From Melampsora larici-populina 98AG31 (taxonomy: Eukaryota; Basidiomycota; Pucciniomycetes; Pucciniales; Melampsoraceae), in NCBI RefSeq assembly GCF_000204055.1, contig NW_006768769.1, positions 1,043,794 to 1,107,793 on the forward strand: 64,000 nt of DNA. The letters run 5' to 3'. The notes under the pieces are model-generated. The model searched no databases and was not told where the DNA came from. It was given only the letters and a program-made list of their open reading frames with translations. Positions 31,818 to 44,617 of this stretch are shown in pieces. The first letter of the stretch is position 1. The number at the start of each line of letters is the position of its first letter. Both the position numbers and the translations under genes were made by a program.

Positions 31818-34395
31818 ATGAGTCAGAGTGATGATCCAAATGAAAATAGTTTATTACAAGAACCAAACCATCAACCCATCTTAAATTATGGTGCAACATC
31901 TGATAGAAGAGGTAACTAACTATTCATAAGTATCATCTTCTTGAGACCATTCACTACTGAATCGGTCTTTTCTATTAACAGTTCCTAGTCTCAGTGCTGT
32001 AGGTCAACCACTTCATGCGGACGGTGACCATTACCGATCGAATCGATCATCTACCGATCCTACCGCATCCACTGGTGAGTTAGAATCCATGATATCATGT
32101 TAAAGAAATCGGTGGTTTACTGGAAATTTAAAACTTTAACTGAAATTCCTTTGAAATGGTCAAGTTAAGCAAAGATTTAAAGCAGCAGCACATGTAGTAT
32201 CAGCAGCCCAAAGAATCGTATCAGGTTCAAGTTCAACAACCAATCATCAAATACCAACCCAAAGAATCCAATCATCTTCATTAAGATATCAATGGAATTC
32301 GATTGGATCCATGGAACCTGGTGTGAATGCAAATCAACCACAACCACAACTTTCTCATTTACTTAAAACATCTGTTAGTGTAGATTTAGTAGATTATTCA
32401 GAAGATCAAGTGAATTTTTTGAAATTTAGACCTGATTGTCAACAAGAACTTGATCGACTTAAACATTCACTTCATCGGTCTCGTCCTAGTTGGTCTCGTG
32501 TACGATGGATCAATGTGAATGTATGTAAGAATTGAATCATTCTTGAAATCTCTTGATGGTTTTTTAGGGAATTAGAAAAGAAAATTAAACTTCTTCATGG
32601 TCTTTTATTAATAGGGTCTTAATTGGGATGTGATTAAATTATTAGCACTTCAATATCAATTACATCCATTAGCAGTAGAAGATTGTGTTCATACTTCAGC
32701 ACGTTCTAAAAGTGAATATTATAAACATCATTTATTTGTTCATGCTGCAGTTCATACACTTGTTGATGATCAATCAGATGGTTCATCAAATAGAATCAAT
32801 ACTACTAATAGCTCTACTAAGGTGGATACGGATGATCCATTAGAAAATGGAAATCTTATTGATCCAGATCAAGATCCTAGTAATGTTGATAATCTTAATG
32901 AACCTCATCATCTTTCGGGGAAGCGTCCAGCTCCAATGGCTATGATGGATCTGGGTACTGTAACCGGTGGGTTATCAATGGCGGGTAAGGTTGGTCACGT
33001 GTACAATTCAATTAAGGATCATTTGACAATCTCAAACTAAATGGTTTTGAGTGTTTTTTGATTTGACAGGAAGTCTTTGATGCAGAACGTGAGGTTGTAC
33101 GTCGACTTACTAGTGAATACAAACTACGAATCCATGCTGAAAAGCTTTCAATCTTTCTACTCCGTGGTGGTAAGTTATCCTTCTTGACTATGAATCTAGT
33201 CTATTTCGAATGACTAATATCATGTGGTATATATCATAGGTACATTGATTACGATCTTTTCACACGATGGATCTAGGACGGTGGTCCCTTTACTCGATCG
33301 ACTTCGTTCATCTGATACATTATTACGTTCAACATCTGATGCTTCAATGCTTTTACAAGCCGTCTTAGATTTGATTGTAGATCAAGCATTAGATGTGGTA
33401 GAAGCTTTTCGATCTAGGCTTACCAGTCTTGAAGCTGCAGTCTTGGTCAATCCGAAATTAGACACTGTTCGTCATCGTCAGTCCCCCTCCCCCTTCATAT
33501 CATAGAAGATATTAAAATACTGGTTATTGATGGGATCTCTTCGATCGATAGTTCATGTACTTTCAGGTGAACTTTTGTTGCTCAAGCGCACACTCACACC
33601 ACTTTCGAGCTTGGTACATCGGATTCGAAACCATGATCCAAGTGATGAAAGGATCACAGGTCGATCTAAGCCTGTTAGAGGCTCATCAGCTTCTAATTTA
33701 GATGATCCCACATTCATCACTAACAGTAGTTCATCCAATTCCACTGGATTCATTTCCCCTCAAGCTCGAGTAAGTTTTTTTTGTTTTATGATCGGATTTG
33801 AAGAAAGTGTTGAAGGATGTGGTGCTTGTAGGTTTATCTTTCAGATGTTTTGGATCATATTGATAGTTTGTTAAGTTCTTTAGAACTGTTTAGTGGATGG
33901 GCATCTAATTTAGTTGATTTCACTTTTAGTTAAGCTCTTTTTGGTTTGAATTCATCACTTTTATCAATAACTTTATTTTCTAAATGACGTTTTGTTTTGT
34001 TTGTTTGTGATTTTTTTTTGGGGGGGGGTTTGATAAATAAATAGATACGATGAGTTTTTCGACTAATGAATCAATGAAACAACTTAGTATTGTGACGATT
34101 ATCTTTTTACCTTTGACTTTTTTAACGGGGTACTTTGGAATGAACTTTGTGGAGTTTGGAGCTATTCAAGGATCAGATCTATTGTAAGTAATCAGATGAT
34201 TTTTTAATCGAAAGAGAAAAATGAATGAATGAAACCAAATTAAGAATGATTTTTCTTTGGTTGGGATTTTTTGGCTTTAGTTTTTGGAAATTAGCTTGTC
34301 CTATTACGTTTCTTTTGGTACTTATGTTTACTTATTCAAAGGTTTTAAGAAGTTTGGTTTTACAAAAGAATACGCTTAGGATGAAGAATTGTTAG
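31818..34395 (+). CDS. CorA-type Mg2+ transporter (Alr/Mnr2-like), ten exons
   Basis: Membrane divalent-cation channel of the CorA/Mrs2/Alr1 superfamily. Exons 31818-31911, 31982-32074, 32165-32520, 32615-32989 (or 32998), 33070-33169, 33240-33476, 33552-33769, 33832-33928, 34045-34183 and 34281-34395 join in phase to about 607 aa. The N-terminal cytosolic domain contains [19 protein letters not shown] and [10 protein letters not shown], typical of CorA. After the long helical region come TM1 and the signature YFGMNF (GMN at about 555-557), then TM2 ([13 protein letters not shown]). The fungal Alr/Mnr2 branch has such a long disordered Ser/Asn-rich N-terminus. Plasma membrane or vacuole cannot be decided from sequence. 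ATG 31818 was chosen because it starts a conserved-looking acidic leader directly before exon 2. Confidence 0.92.
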
Positions 34396-35621
34396 AGGTT
34401 TATTCAGCTTTTCACCATGACTGTTTTCTTTTCAAGAAGACGGATAATTTTCTCATTTTACTTAACTTTATAAAATGTGTGTATGATTCAGAACGTTGTG
34501 TCTTCACACTTTCAGATTGTCTTTACTTAAAGTATTCAGAAATACCTTTTCCGGGTATTCTTGCGATATTTTTGGAGAAACCTATTACTATATTTTATTC
34601 CCCTTATCAACATTCATAGATATTTTTGGTCCTGCCCATCTCTCCCTTCACCACGAGACCCCTTTTTGTGGAGTAATTGTGATGATACGGTATACCCGGT
34701 TGAATCCTGGCTGAAAACCGGGGCTGTACCGACTTTGGTTCGATTTTACCAACGTTTTTTTGGTCGCCGCTGGTTCACCACGTCCACTGCCGACGTGACC
34801 GCGCAGATCATGACTGTTCAAGCACCGATTCCAAATCCAATGACCACCGTTCCCGCTGGTTCCATTATCAGCGGATGTAACTTGAGTACACCACTGCTCA
34901 AATCCAAAAGATGACTCGTAGAAAAATGGTTCATCGTTCTGTTTACCCCTGGAGAAAAGGCCTCTATGAAGGACTCATTTCTCATTCCTCGACCTGGTTT
35001 CTTCGACATGCCTGTCTGGCAACCCAAGGGTATATCTCTCGATCATCATTTTCTTTGCCCTTTCCAAGGAGAACTAGGGTATCACTGGGATAACCTTTCC
35101 GAACATACCTTAAAGTCGCTTGAACAGGTCGCAGATTCAAAAGTCGCAGCTTGATGTTTTGTGCCTTTCGTTTGAGCATAAAAAAAGGCTTGATTGATTT
35201 TTACCTGTGCATCAGGTTCAGGTCATGGAACAGAGCGTCCATGTGGTTGGAGACTAAGAACGCGAGCATTTTGTGCCGACCTGATGCACTCGTGCGTCAA
35301 AAATAAGGAACACTTCAACATGATGAGGTCAAGTCCTGCGACGGAGTCTTCAACAGGGCGGATGCCATAGAGTAGCCAAATGTGCTCTTACCACCTATAT
35401 TTCTCATATAAAATCTTCGCAAACTCACTCGAAAAACATCAATAAGCATCAGAACCCCAATCTTAACTTTCTTGTTTTCTCAAAATCATCTTCTCATCAA
35501 ATTTCCCATCCATTTTTTTTCTAAAAAAACAACACTTCTCTTGCAATACCAACTTTTTCTTATTCATTTTTCCTCATTTCATCAACTTTTTTTTTCGCTT
35601 CATATTTATCAATTTTATAAT
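34396..35621. other. Intergenic with a GC-richer, possibly eroded coding stretch
   Basis: Positions about 34700-35155 are richer in G+C than the flanks. They hold overlapping frames in all three plus-strand phases (34561-34914, 34911-35093, 34966-35154). Frame switching without splice sites suggests a decayed gene or transposon fragment; I do not recognise it. The C/T-rich leader at 35400-35620 belongs to the next gene. Confidence 0.35.
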
Positions 35622-36369
35622 ATGAACTCTTACCAAGTTGATCCATCTTCTTCCTCACGAAACATTGAGGAATTTCAAAATCTCTCGTCTTCCAATCATG
35701 GAAACTCTCAAGTGGAGTCGGAGATGACAAGTTCACTTCGTGATGATCCTATCCTTAAACGTTAGTAAACTTTTTTTTTTGTTTCATTTCATTCTTGCTT
35801 GTGATTCAGGCTGAACTTGATCCTTTTTCTTTTCGTTGTTTAGATTTATTGATAGAGTTGCCTTCGCGCCAACACCAACATGGGATCTTTACGCCTGGTT
35901 CATACCAAAGAGAACTTGAGATCCCATCTGGAACCGGCTCAGAAGGCGGTAAGTATTTTTTATATTTGTGTTATCAAACCTGAATAACTCCAAGAACTGA
36001 TTTCGATATACAAACTGTTTTAAACTTTTTTTAAAAAAAGACGTCAATACGCCAACTAATGACTCACCCATTACAAGTTGGGGTTCAGAAACCAATGAAC
36101 CAGTCGAACAAAGGGTACCCCGAGTTATACCAGTATCATTGTTAAATCTATTTCAAAGGATTTCACAACGATACCAAGATGGGGTATTTGGACCTCGACC
36201 ATCTGATAGGGTTCATGGATCATTTGAAGGACCAGGGGATTATTTTTCTCGTTCAGAAAATCGGTCAGCTTCTGACGAGTCTGAAGTTGATTGGATTTAT
36301 CCTATGGATGTAGAGGAGGGACCTGTTTTGGAGATTCATATTGAAGAAAGTCCTATCAATAGGACTTGA
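35622..36369 (+). CDS. Hypothetical acidic protein, 190 aa, three exons
   Basis: Exons 35622-35760, 35844-35948 and 36041-36369 join in phase through GT-AG introns and encode 190 residues beginning MNSYQVDPSSSSRNIEEF. The protein is Ser-rich at the N-terminus, then contains LPSRQHQHGIFTPGSYQREL and a basic/aromatic stretch (LLNLFQRISQRYQDGVFGPR), and ends in an acidic tail. It has no signal peptide, membrane span or recognised domain. The long pyrimidine-rich stretch immediately upstream is consistent with a fungal promoter or leader. Confidence 0.72.
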
Positions 36370-37000
36370 ATCAATGTGGAGATGAGGGATTTATTTGGTT
36401 CTCTTTGATAATTAAAGGATGAAATCAGTTGGATTGGATTCATTTGGATAGTGGTTTCTTTATCTTAGTATGCAGTGGTTTTTGGATAATCTTGTTCTTG
36501 TAGTATTTACTCTTTTACTCTTTTACTCTTTTTCTATTTTTTTCTATGAATTGATTCGTCTTTATGACGAGTATCTTGTTTGACCACATCAGAATTACAG
36601 TTCATAACTGATTAATCCATCATGAGATTCTCACAACACACCCACTATATAAAGTGAAGAGTTAGGCGTAATACTGCGATTGCTTGTTTTTGACCTTCTC
36701 TGGGGCTCTGTCTTGAAGTCCAAGAGCTCTAGGAACCTCAAAAGGTTGAAGCCAAACTGAAAATCATATACGAATGATAATGACTCTCAAATTTCAATCT
36801 TTTACTTTTGAAAAGCTCCCCGCATGAGGTTGAGACGTACACTTGGTAACTTTGAAAAAACTATCACGATCCAACTCGTTTATTACATTGTGCCGATTCT
36901 GTCTTGCTTGTTTGTCGCCAGAAAAGAGAAAAAAACGGATAAACACCAAGGGAAGCTCAAGAACACAAACCTTGAACAACAATATCCTTCACTCGAGAAA
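36370..37000. other. Intergenic between convergent genes
   Basis: 3' flanks of the 190-aa gene (plus) and the GMC oxidoreductase (minus). No additional feature seen. Confidence 0.4.
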
Positions 37001-39678
37001 TCATAAAGCTACAAGACCCAGGTCTTCCAATATCAAAACAGCAGCTTTCTCCCCAATCATGAGTGCTGTACTATTGGTGTTTGCTCCTACATTACCCGGA
37101 CATATACTCAAATCGGCGACCTTCAAGTGACGAGTTCCGTAAACGTTTAAGCAAGAATCAACTACACCTCCTTTTTCCCTTGGTTTCATTGCCAAAGTAC
37201 CTAGGGAGTGCCATGTTGTCTAAGAAACCCAGCACCACATCCAAAACAAGTTAATTTATGACTTTGGAAATCCATTGAAAATGGCTGAGAATAACCTACT
37301 TGAAGGGTATTTCGAATGTGATCTTCGATCACTTTGTCATCTTCCTCAGAATAAATGATATCTTGGATTTCTTCACTTTTTGATGAATTTTCATCATAGT
37401 TTTTGTTTTGGTCCGAGCCTATATTACAATATGCAGCTGAATTGGTAGCAAATTTGGGATGTCCCACTTCTACTTCTCCTCGAAAAGAAGGTAATCTACG
37501 GCACCATTCTCGTCCCCTCTTGTACATCCATACATGTGGAGAGAGATCAGCAGGCCTTTCAAAAAACAAAACTGTCTCCAATTAGATTTGTTCTTGTTTG
37601 ATTTTTGGAAAAGATGATGATATTGTTAGGAATTTCTTACGATGATAAAAACTTTGGATCAAAATCTGGTGGTGAATCAAGGTCTTCAAGTGAGGTGATG
37701 TTTACGTATCCCATACTGAGTGGGTATGCTGAATAAGAAAAAACGGTGAAGCTGGTGGTAGAAGTTCAAGTCATCAAAAACGAGCTACATTGTCTTTTGA
37801 TAATTCAGCAGTCTCAAACATACTATTTGCCTTTGGGTACTTCTAGCGGATCTCCGGTGTAGCAACCAACTATTCCTGTCACTGCAACAGGCTATTGAAT
37901 CTCTGATCAGCTATAATGTTCTTCAGGAAGTGATCAAGAGGTGTGAACGTTTTATACTTTGTCTGGAGCATCGGCAAACATGTCTTTCCAAGCTTGTTGA
38001 AAGTCGGGCCCAAGACCTTTCAGCTCTTCCACATTTGGCCGTACTTTTGCGCTAACATCAACCCAGCTTGCATATCAAAGGAGAGCTGAGTCAATTTAGA
38101 AAGCTCAAAATTTACCCTCTTTTTGCCAAATCACATACTCACTTCGAAGTCATACCCCCCTCGCCTCTCGTGAAATCATCTTCCCAGCGAACTAATGTTG
38201 AAGGTTCAGCCCTGAGTAATTCATCTAGGCTCTCCGTATCATCCGATGCTTTATAAGGAATGAGTAGTAACTGATGATCTTGATAATTTTGACCAACACC
38301 TGGAAGATCAGATATCACTTTTTGAACTCCAAGCTTCTCAAGAAAACCTTTTGATCCAATTCCAGATCTTTGTAAAATTTGTGGAGATGAAATAGCTCCT
38401 GCAGATATTACGACCATCTTTCTAGCTTTGATTGATTGAGAATAAGGACCTGTTGGATCTCCAGGTATCTCAGTCAAACATTCAACACCTTCGGCCACAT
38501 TGTCCCTGTAATATTCCAAATACAAATTTGTGAGCCAAAATGAATTGCCACACTTTTCTTGAAGTACGTAAAACTCAACTCGAATAACACCTTCTTGACT
38601 CTGGTATGTACCAAAAGCTGCAAGTTGGAATTTTCTCGCATCGCAGGATGTATGAATCCATGAGCGGCGTCGGATCTGCGGCCTGTGATAGGGTTTATCC
38701 ACTATTTTGATATTAATGTTTGTACCATGATATCAGTTTGATTCATTAACCCGGGTGCGAAAAGTCTGATTGAGATACCTTGTCCCATCGTTGTACGCCG
38801 TGACCTGATTTGAAGTCTGTAGAGTATAATCGGATTAGAACACTTTGCGAGAGTCTTTCAAACAAAACGATTATCACTCTGACCCTGTAAATCCAAATGT
38901 TGTGGGATCCCACCGTATTCATGCAATACTTTGAAAAACTCTTCTCCTAATTTTCCAGTTTGTTTCCTAGAAATGTGTAATGGACCTTCAAACCCATGAA
39001 CAAGTCCAGGGTCACCGATTTCCGTATGAAAGGTTTCGGTCTGAAGATGTCTCCTGTCAGAATAATGTTTTGTGTGGCATATTATTTGAATGGATAGGAG
39101 ATGGTTTGGCCAACCTTTTTCATCAATGGTACCAAGTCTTCGGCTGACCATCCAGGCTGTTTCCAATCATCATAATCTGAACCGCTTGCTCTGGTGTACA
39201 TCATAAAACTGATTGAAGAAAAAAAGATAGCACAACATCATTTCAATCTCAAATCACCTCTAATCCTCCTCGTTCTCAAGAACACCGCTAGACTTTTCAA
39301 TGTCACTTTTTACTTACTTGATACTACTTCCCCCACCCAGTATCTTCCCAGTTGGAACAATAGGCGCACGACCGTTCAAATGCTCACTCTTCCTTCCAAG
39401 ATGAAAGAAAGCAGTATCACTGTTAGGAGCGATATGAGAAAGATACATGGCTGGTTTGATGACTTTTGGATGATCGAGATTATTCATTCCAGCTTCAATA
39501 ACCAGAATCTCAAGTGAAGGGTCTGCTCTTGCTAGTCTACCTGCTATTACTGATCCAGCCGAACCTATAGAAAGAAGAAATCGAAATCTCATTTACAAAG
39601 GCTTATAAAGTATACAATTATGACATACTCACCTCCACCACAAATAATTATGTCTACCTCTCTATCAAAGATGGACAT
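37001..39678 (-). CDS. GMC oxidoreductase, alcohol-oxidase (AOX) type, twelve exons
   Basis: FAD-dependent glucose-methanol-choline family enzyme closest in pattern to fungal alcohol oxidases, which oxidise short-chain alcohols with H2O2 release. Exons: 39678-39633, 39564-39318, 39208-39115, 39040-38884, 38816-38779, 38701-38580, 38505-38143, 38066-37958, 37891-37824, 37751-37641, 37555-37300, 37219-37001, all in phase, 609 aa. FAD-binding GGGSAGSVIAGRLA is formed across intron 1. GKILGGGSSINFMMYTRASG and GWSAEDLVPLMKK are AOX-like. GMC signature 2 is seen as ISAGAISSPQILQRSGIG. Catalytic His lies in TTWHSLGTLAMKP and the partner Asn in SICPGNVGANTNSTALM. The C-terminus (EDLGLVAL) lacks an SKL-type peroxisomal signal. 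Substrate cannot be assigned from sequence. Confidence 0.93.
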
Positions 39679-42600
39679 TTTGATGTAATGAAATTTTAAT
39701 TTGGCATCAATCAGGTCTAATGATTTGATTCAAGACAAGCTGGATCAGAAATATACTCGTATCTTAATATACAAAACTACGTGCTGTGTCGTTCATAGTT
39801 CTTACATCGTACTTCCAAAGTCTGAAACTTTAACACAGAAAATAGTGAAGTGATGAAATTAGTAAATCATAGACGTTTATCGAATTTACGGAGCTTGCAG
39901 GGAATCCAGCAATTCATTCACATCTTTTAGCATACGGCCATTGATTGGGATTCTTGAAAATTTACATGTGTTACAAGCATGATGCATAAAGTTCAATTGA
40001 AATCAAAAGTTCATGCTTGTTCCTCATCTCATGAAACGTTTACTTGATATCTAAAAAGTTATAGAATCTTCCAAATCCATGAGATCAGTTCCACCAACAA
40101 ACCTTTGCATGCTCTTGCAGAATTACAAACGTGCAAAATAGGATATGTATGTAAAAACTTCATAGAAGTTTGTAGATTCCCTTAATGTATTAATGACACA
40201 TCCCAATCCGGAGACTGGGCATAGCGGTCGAAATCAATGACAGAAAACCTCGTATAAACTGTTCAGTTCAATGTGGGCGTTCTCCCAGATTTCCTATTAA
40301 TGATATCTTGTGAAGTGGTAAAATCTAAAGTTAAACTTGAAATATTTTCAAAGCTTCATCGGTGTTACGCGTTTTGGCTCAAGTTAAACGGGATCATCCA
40401 TTAATCCTCACCAAATTTGCCTGGGTGCTTGGTTGGATATTTGGTTGTAATTACATATCTGAAAAGTGCTCAAGTATTTGTTTGTAATCAGGTGTTCCAG
40501 GGTATTCCTTATCCACAGATTACAGTTTTCTATATGCTACAATTTATTAGTTCTTTTTTATAGGTATATAGATGTGCCGTGTTGTGATTTGTTTGCCTGT
40601 CTCTTTGTGTTATCAAACTGTATTGTTATTGAGGCTTTTGTACTCATAAAATCATAGTCATTTGTCTCTCTTAGAGCTTTGCAGCGCTTCGCCCAACCCC
40701 TAATAATGCACCTGCATTGATTTCCTGATGTACAAAGACCATTCTGAATGGCTCAACCCTCACATCAATGCCCCAGGTTTGTGATGTCCAAGGTACACAA
40801 GCTTAATGCTTAAGCAAAACCATAAGGCAAACATGAATTGCAGTAGAGAGACACAAAAAGTTACCTACTACAGGTGGGTTGAGCCCCAAACTTTGGGAGG
40901 CATTTGAGGCAAGAGGAAAAAATTACTACACCTTATGCGCAAGAATAAGGCATGAAACTTTTGTCTTTGATCCAGACAAGAATCTTTGGTAGGGAAAGGT
41001 GTAGAGGGATTGCAAGGAAGCTCTCTGTAAAAGTTCTTACCCTTGGCCTATAGAACATGCAAGTTGGAGGTGATAAGTTTAGGTAAACTCTGAGAATGAG
41101 CTGTCGTACATTCATCTCCTGCTTTTACACCACAGGTTCAATTCTGAGTGTGAGTGTGGTTGGGATCCAGAGATGCTGGTGATTGATTGTTAGTTCAAAC
41201 CATGTGAACCTACCAAAGTGCTTTCACCGTGATTTGTATTGAAATTTCACATCAACATCACATGATAGCTTGGTGAAAACATCCTCAGACCCACCCACAA
41301 GCAAATCTCATGTTGGTGATTGCAAAGCTAAATGAAAGCCATGAACCAGCCAGAATTCCAACAGAGTTTGAGCACCTATAAGAATTGCCATAATTACCTG
41401 ATGATTGAATCTGCACAAGGATGTCATGGTTTAACCATGGATACAACAATCTTTACTAGCTATGCAGTTGGCCACTATTCTGAAACATATGCTGTAATAT
41501 GGTGCTGTTGATGACATCATCTGATACCTTGGTATAAAATCTTTGACCCTCTTTGACCTCCAGTTCAAACCTGGTCAAAAACTGACCACATCATGATCTA
41601 CAAATATTCATAGCTATCTCACAAATCATTTCTTCCAAGTGATCTTTGGGGTTGATTCAAACCCAACACAACTTGATTGATTCATAATATGGTCCAGATC
41701 CATACTACATAGATGACTGATGAATTAAAAAAGCCAAAGATTTCCAGCTTTCTTTGATTTTGTAAAACCATCCTGTTGACCCTTTCCAATTTACATCTTA
41801 AGCCTTGTTAATCTGTTTACCACTTTCAGTTGTCAAATCAACTTTAACTTTTTGATACTAATCCCACTCGACTTCAATGTTTCTTTTGTATCATGTTTAC
41901 TCATATCAAAGTAATATACCAAGTTTTTACTCTCTTTGCTTTTCCTATTTGCATATATTTGTGTCTCAAGATTTTGCTTCCATCTACTTATTTGTTTGTA
42001 TGCATACATTTCATTGGGCTCCATAGGAATCATCATTAAATTGTGTTCATAACACCAAAAAGAAATCACATTTAATAACCTTGGATCTTCATGGCAAGCC
42101 ACCATGGACCATTAACAATCCAGGAGCAATTTTTGGAGACTCATCATGAGTTTTTACAATGATTATCCACAAGAAGACATGAATTGTCATCATGAATTGC
42201 TATTGTTTATCACATATGAATAATCACCAAGCAATGACCATAACTCGATTACGATGATTTTATAGGGGTCATAATGGTGGTTCATTGTAAGCTACTCTTG
42301 ATGAACACTCATGAATCAATCATGGTGAACATCCGTGAGTGATATTTGTTTACCTTCACCACAGTAAAGAGCTTTGGTGAATTACCGGCTGCGTTGGTCT
42401 CAAATGTATACCGCTAATTGCCTATACAAAATAATTCACCGAAGGACCAATGATGAATCGATCCTGTGGTGTAGGAATGTATCAACGGCATTGTAATATA
42501 ATTTTCTTTTGGTTTCATATCTCAGCAACACGAGAGAACCGCAGAAAGTCAAGAAACCTCCATGTCATTGTTGTTCATATAAAAAAAGCAAGATAAAGTT

Positions 42601-42964
42601 CCAGCTCGGAAGACACAAACAAAGACCTTGATACCGAAAAGGATGAGAGCAGAACCACCAGATCAATGGAATGGGAATGGAAGCTTGACTCATTAAACAG
42701 AACCAACACTTATGAAGAAAGAAGCTGATGGAGGTGCATGGAGTCTGGATTCTGGTGGAAAGTGAGATGATTTGAAGATGCTCAAGTCGAGTTTTCCAGA
42801 TCGATGAAAGGATCTGTGTAATGTTTGATACAGTTCGTGTGACATTTGACTTGTTGTTCGTCAGCGTTTTCCTAAAAACCGATCGACAATCAATCCCAAT
42901 CTCAATCCAACCGACTCAATCCTCAATCAAACTACAAACCACCTTAACATATCAAACATCTCAC
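39679..42964. other. Long intergenic region; possible ORF remnant
   Basis: No gene supported. A minus-strand frame at 41833-42105 (90 codons, containing NVISFWCYEHNLMMIPMEPN) reads like a fragment of a real protein but lacks a start context and partner exons. It may be an eroded transposon fragment. The region just upstream of 42965 is the RAD23 promoter. Confidence 0.35.
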
Positions 42965-44617
42965 ATGAAGCTCACCTTCAGTTAGTATCTCTTCATATTC
43001 TTCTAATCTATCTTCAAAAACCAACATCTGACTTTCTTCTATTCTCTTTTCTTATTAGAAACGCTGCAAAAGCAGCAGTTCGTATTAGATGTGGAACCTT
43101 CTATTACTATTGCTAATTTAAAATTACAAATTAAAGAATCGCAAGGTTTTGAACCTGAATTACAAAAAATCATCTTTAGCGGTAAGATTTTAAGTGATGA
43201 AAAATTGATTTCAGATATTGAAGTAAAAGAGAAGGATTTTTTCGTAATCATGCTTATGAAAGTTTGTTAAATTTCTTTTATCTTTTGGTTTCTGATCAGA
43301 ATCAAGATTTGATTTTGTCTTCCGAGTCCGAATTTCGATTTGCTAACCAATCATATTTCTACGCCTTTCTTTTATTATCATTTTCATTATTTAGCCAAAG
43401 ACTGCTCCTACAGTACCAGCACCATCTACCTCCGCAGCCGCTGTTCCTTCCTCTACAAGTGCACCAGTTCAAACCTCAACCCCTGCCGCACCTCCAGCTA
43501 CCTCAACCCCATCTGCGAATCCAGAAAGTACTCCTGCTACTACTACCGAACCTCAAGCTGCGGTGGACTCTTCCACCCCTGCCGTAGCGCCAGGGACTCA
43601 AGATCCTGGTTTTCTCACTGGATCTGGTCTTCAAACAACAATTGATGAGATTGTCAATGGAATGGGTTTCCCCAGAGAGGAGGTAGTGAAAGCTATGCGA
43701 GCTGCGTTCAACAACCCAGATCGGGCAGTCGAATATTTGATGACGGTCAGAATGCTTTGCTTTTAGATAGATTTCTGAGTGATACTTTGTCTCTGACTCT
43801 TGTTGTTCATCTAGGGTATCCCAGCTGGTCTCGATGCCCTACCACCATCAGCCGCTCCTCGTGCCGGTGCTCCTACCCCTGCAACTGCAACTGCACCAAC
43901 ACCAGGAGCGAATGCCGTTCCTGCTCCTGTCGCTCCTACTACCGCATCCCGAAATTTGTTTGAAGCTGCTGCCCAACATGTGGCTCAACAACGTCAACCA
44001 GCCGCTGCAGCTACTCCAGCTGCAGCGCCAGCAGGTGCAGCAGGTGCAACAGCAAATACGTCTCGAGTACTTGAAAGTTTACGAAACAATCCCCAAATGG
44101 TTCAATTAAGACAATTAGTTCAAACGAATCCACAACTTTTACAACCATTTATGCAACAACTTGGACAATCAAATCCAGCTTTGTTAGCTCAACTTTCAGC
44201 TAATCCTGAACTTTTAATGGGATTTTTATCTGAAGGAGCAGATCAAGCTGGTGACTTTGGGATGGATGAAGGTGGTTTTCCTCCTGGTTTAGGTGGTGGT
44301 GATGGAACTGGTGCTCAATATGTTCAAGTCACACCTGAAGAACAAGAAGCTATTGATAGGCTAGTTGGAATGGGATTTGAACGTCAATTGGCGATTCAAG
44401 CTTATTTTGCTTGCGATAAAAATGAGGAAATGGCAGCCAATTATTTAGTTGGTACGCTGTTGTTCATTTCATACCCGTCTTTTATTCTAAGCGTTCGAAC
44501 TCTAGCAGTCTAACTAATCTTTTTTTCCATTTGAAACTAATCTTGATATTACTGTTTCTGATGTGATCAATAGAACACGGATTTGAAGACTTTGAAGGAG
44601 GAGCAGGAGATTTATAA
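42965..44617 (+). CDS. RAD23: RAD23 ubiquitin receptor / UV excision repair protein
   Basis: Shuttles ubiquitinated proteins to the proteasome and stabilises the Rad4/XPC damage-recognition factor in nucleotide excision repair. Exons 42965-42980, 43059-43261, 43395-43745, 43815-44451 and 44574-44617 join in phase to 416 aa. Order of domains: ubiquitin-like (1-73, MKLTFKTLQKQQFVLDVEPS and following), Pro/Ala/Thr linker, UBA1 (about 148-190, IDEIVNGMGFPREEV), Ala-rich linker, STI1/XPC-binding (about 274-330, NNPQMVQLRQLVQTNPQLL), and C-terminal UBA2 (about 363-403, IDRLVGMGFERQLAIQAYF) ending GFEDFEGGAGDL. Length and order are those of the family. The 16-nt first exon is too short for simple ORF finders. 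Confidence 0.97.

Noticed and set aside
41833..42105. 90-codon minus-strand frame with protein-like composition
   Set aside because: Too short, with no partner exons or recognised family. Noted only as a possible eroded fragment.
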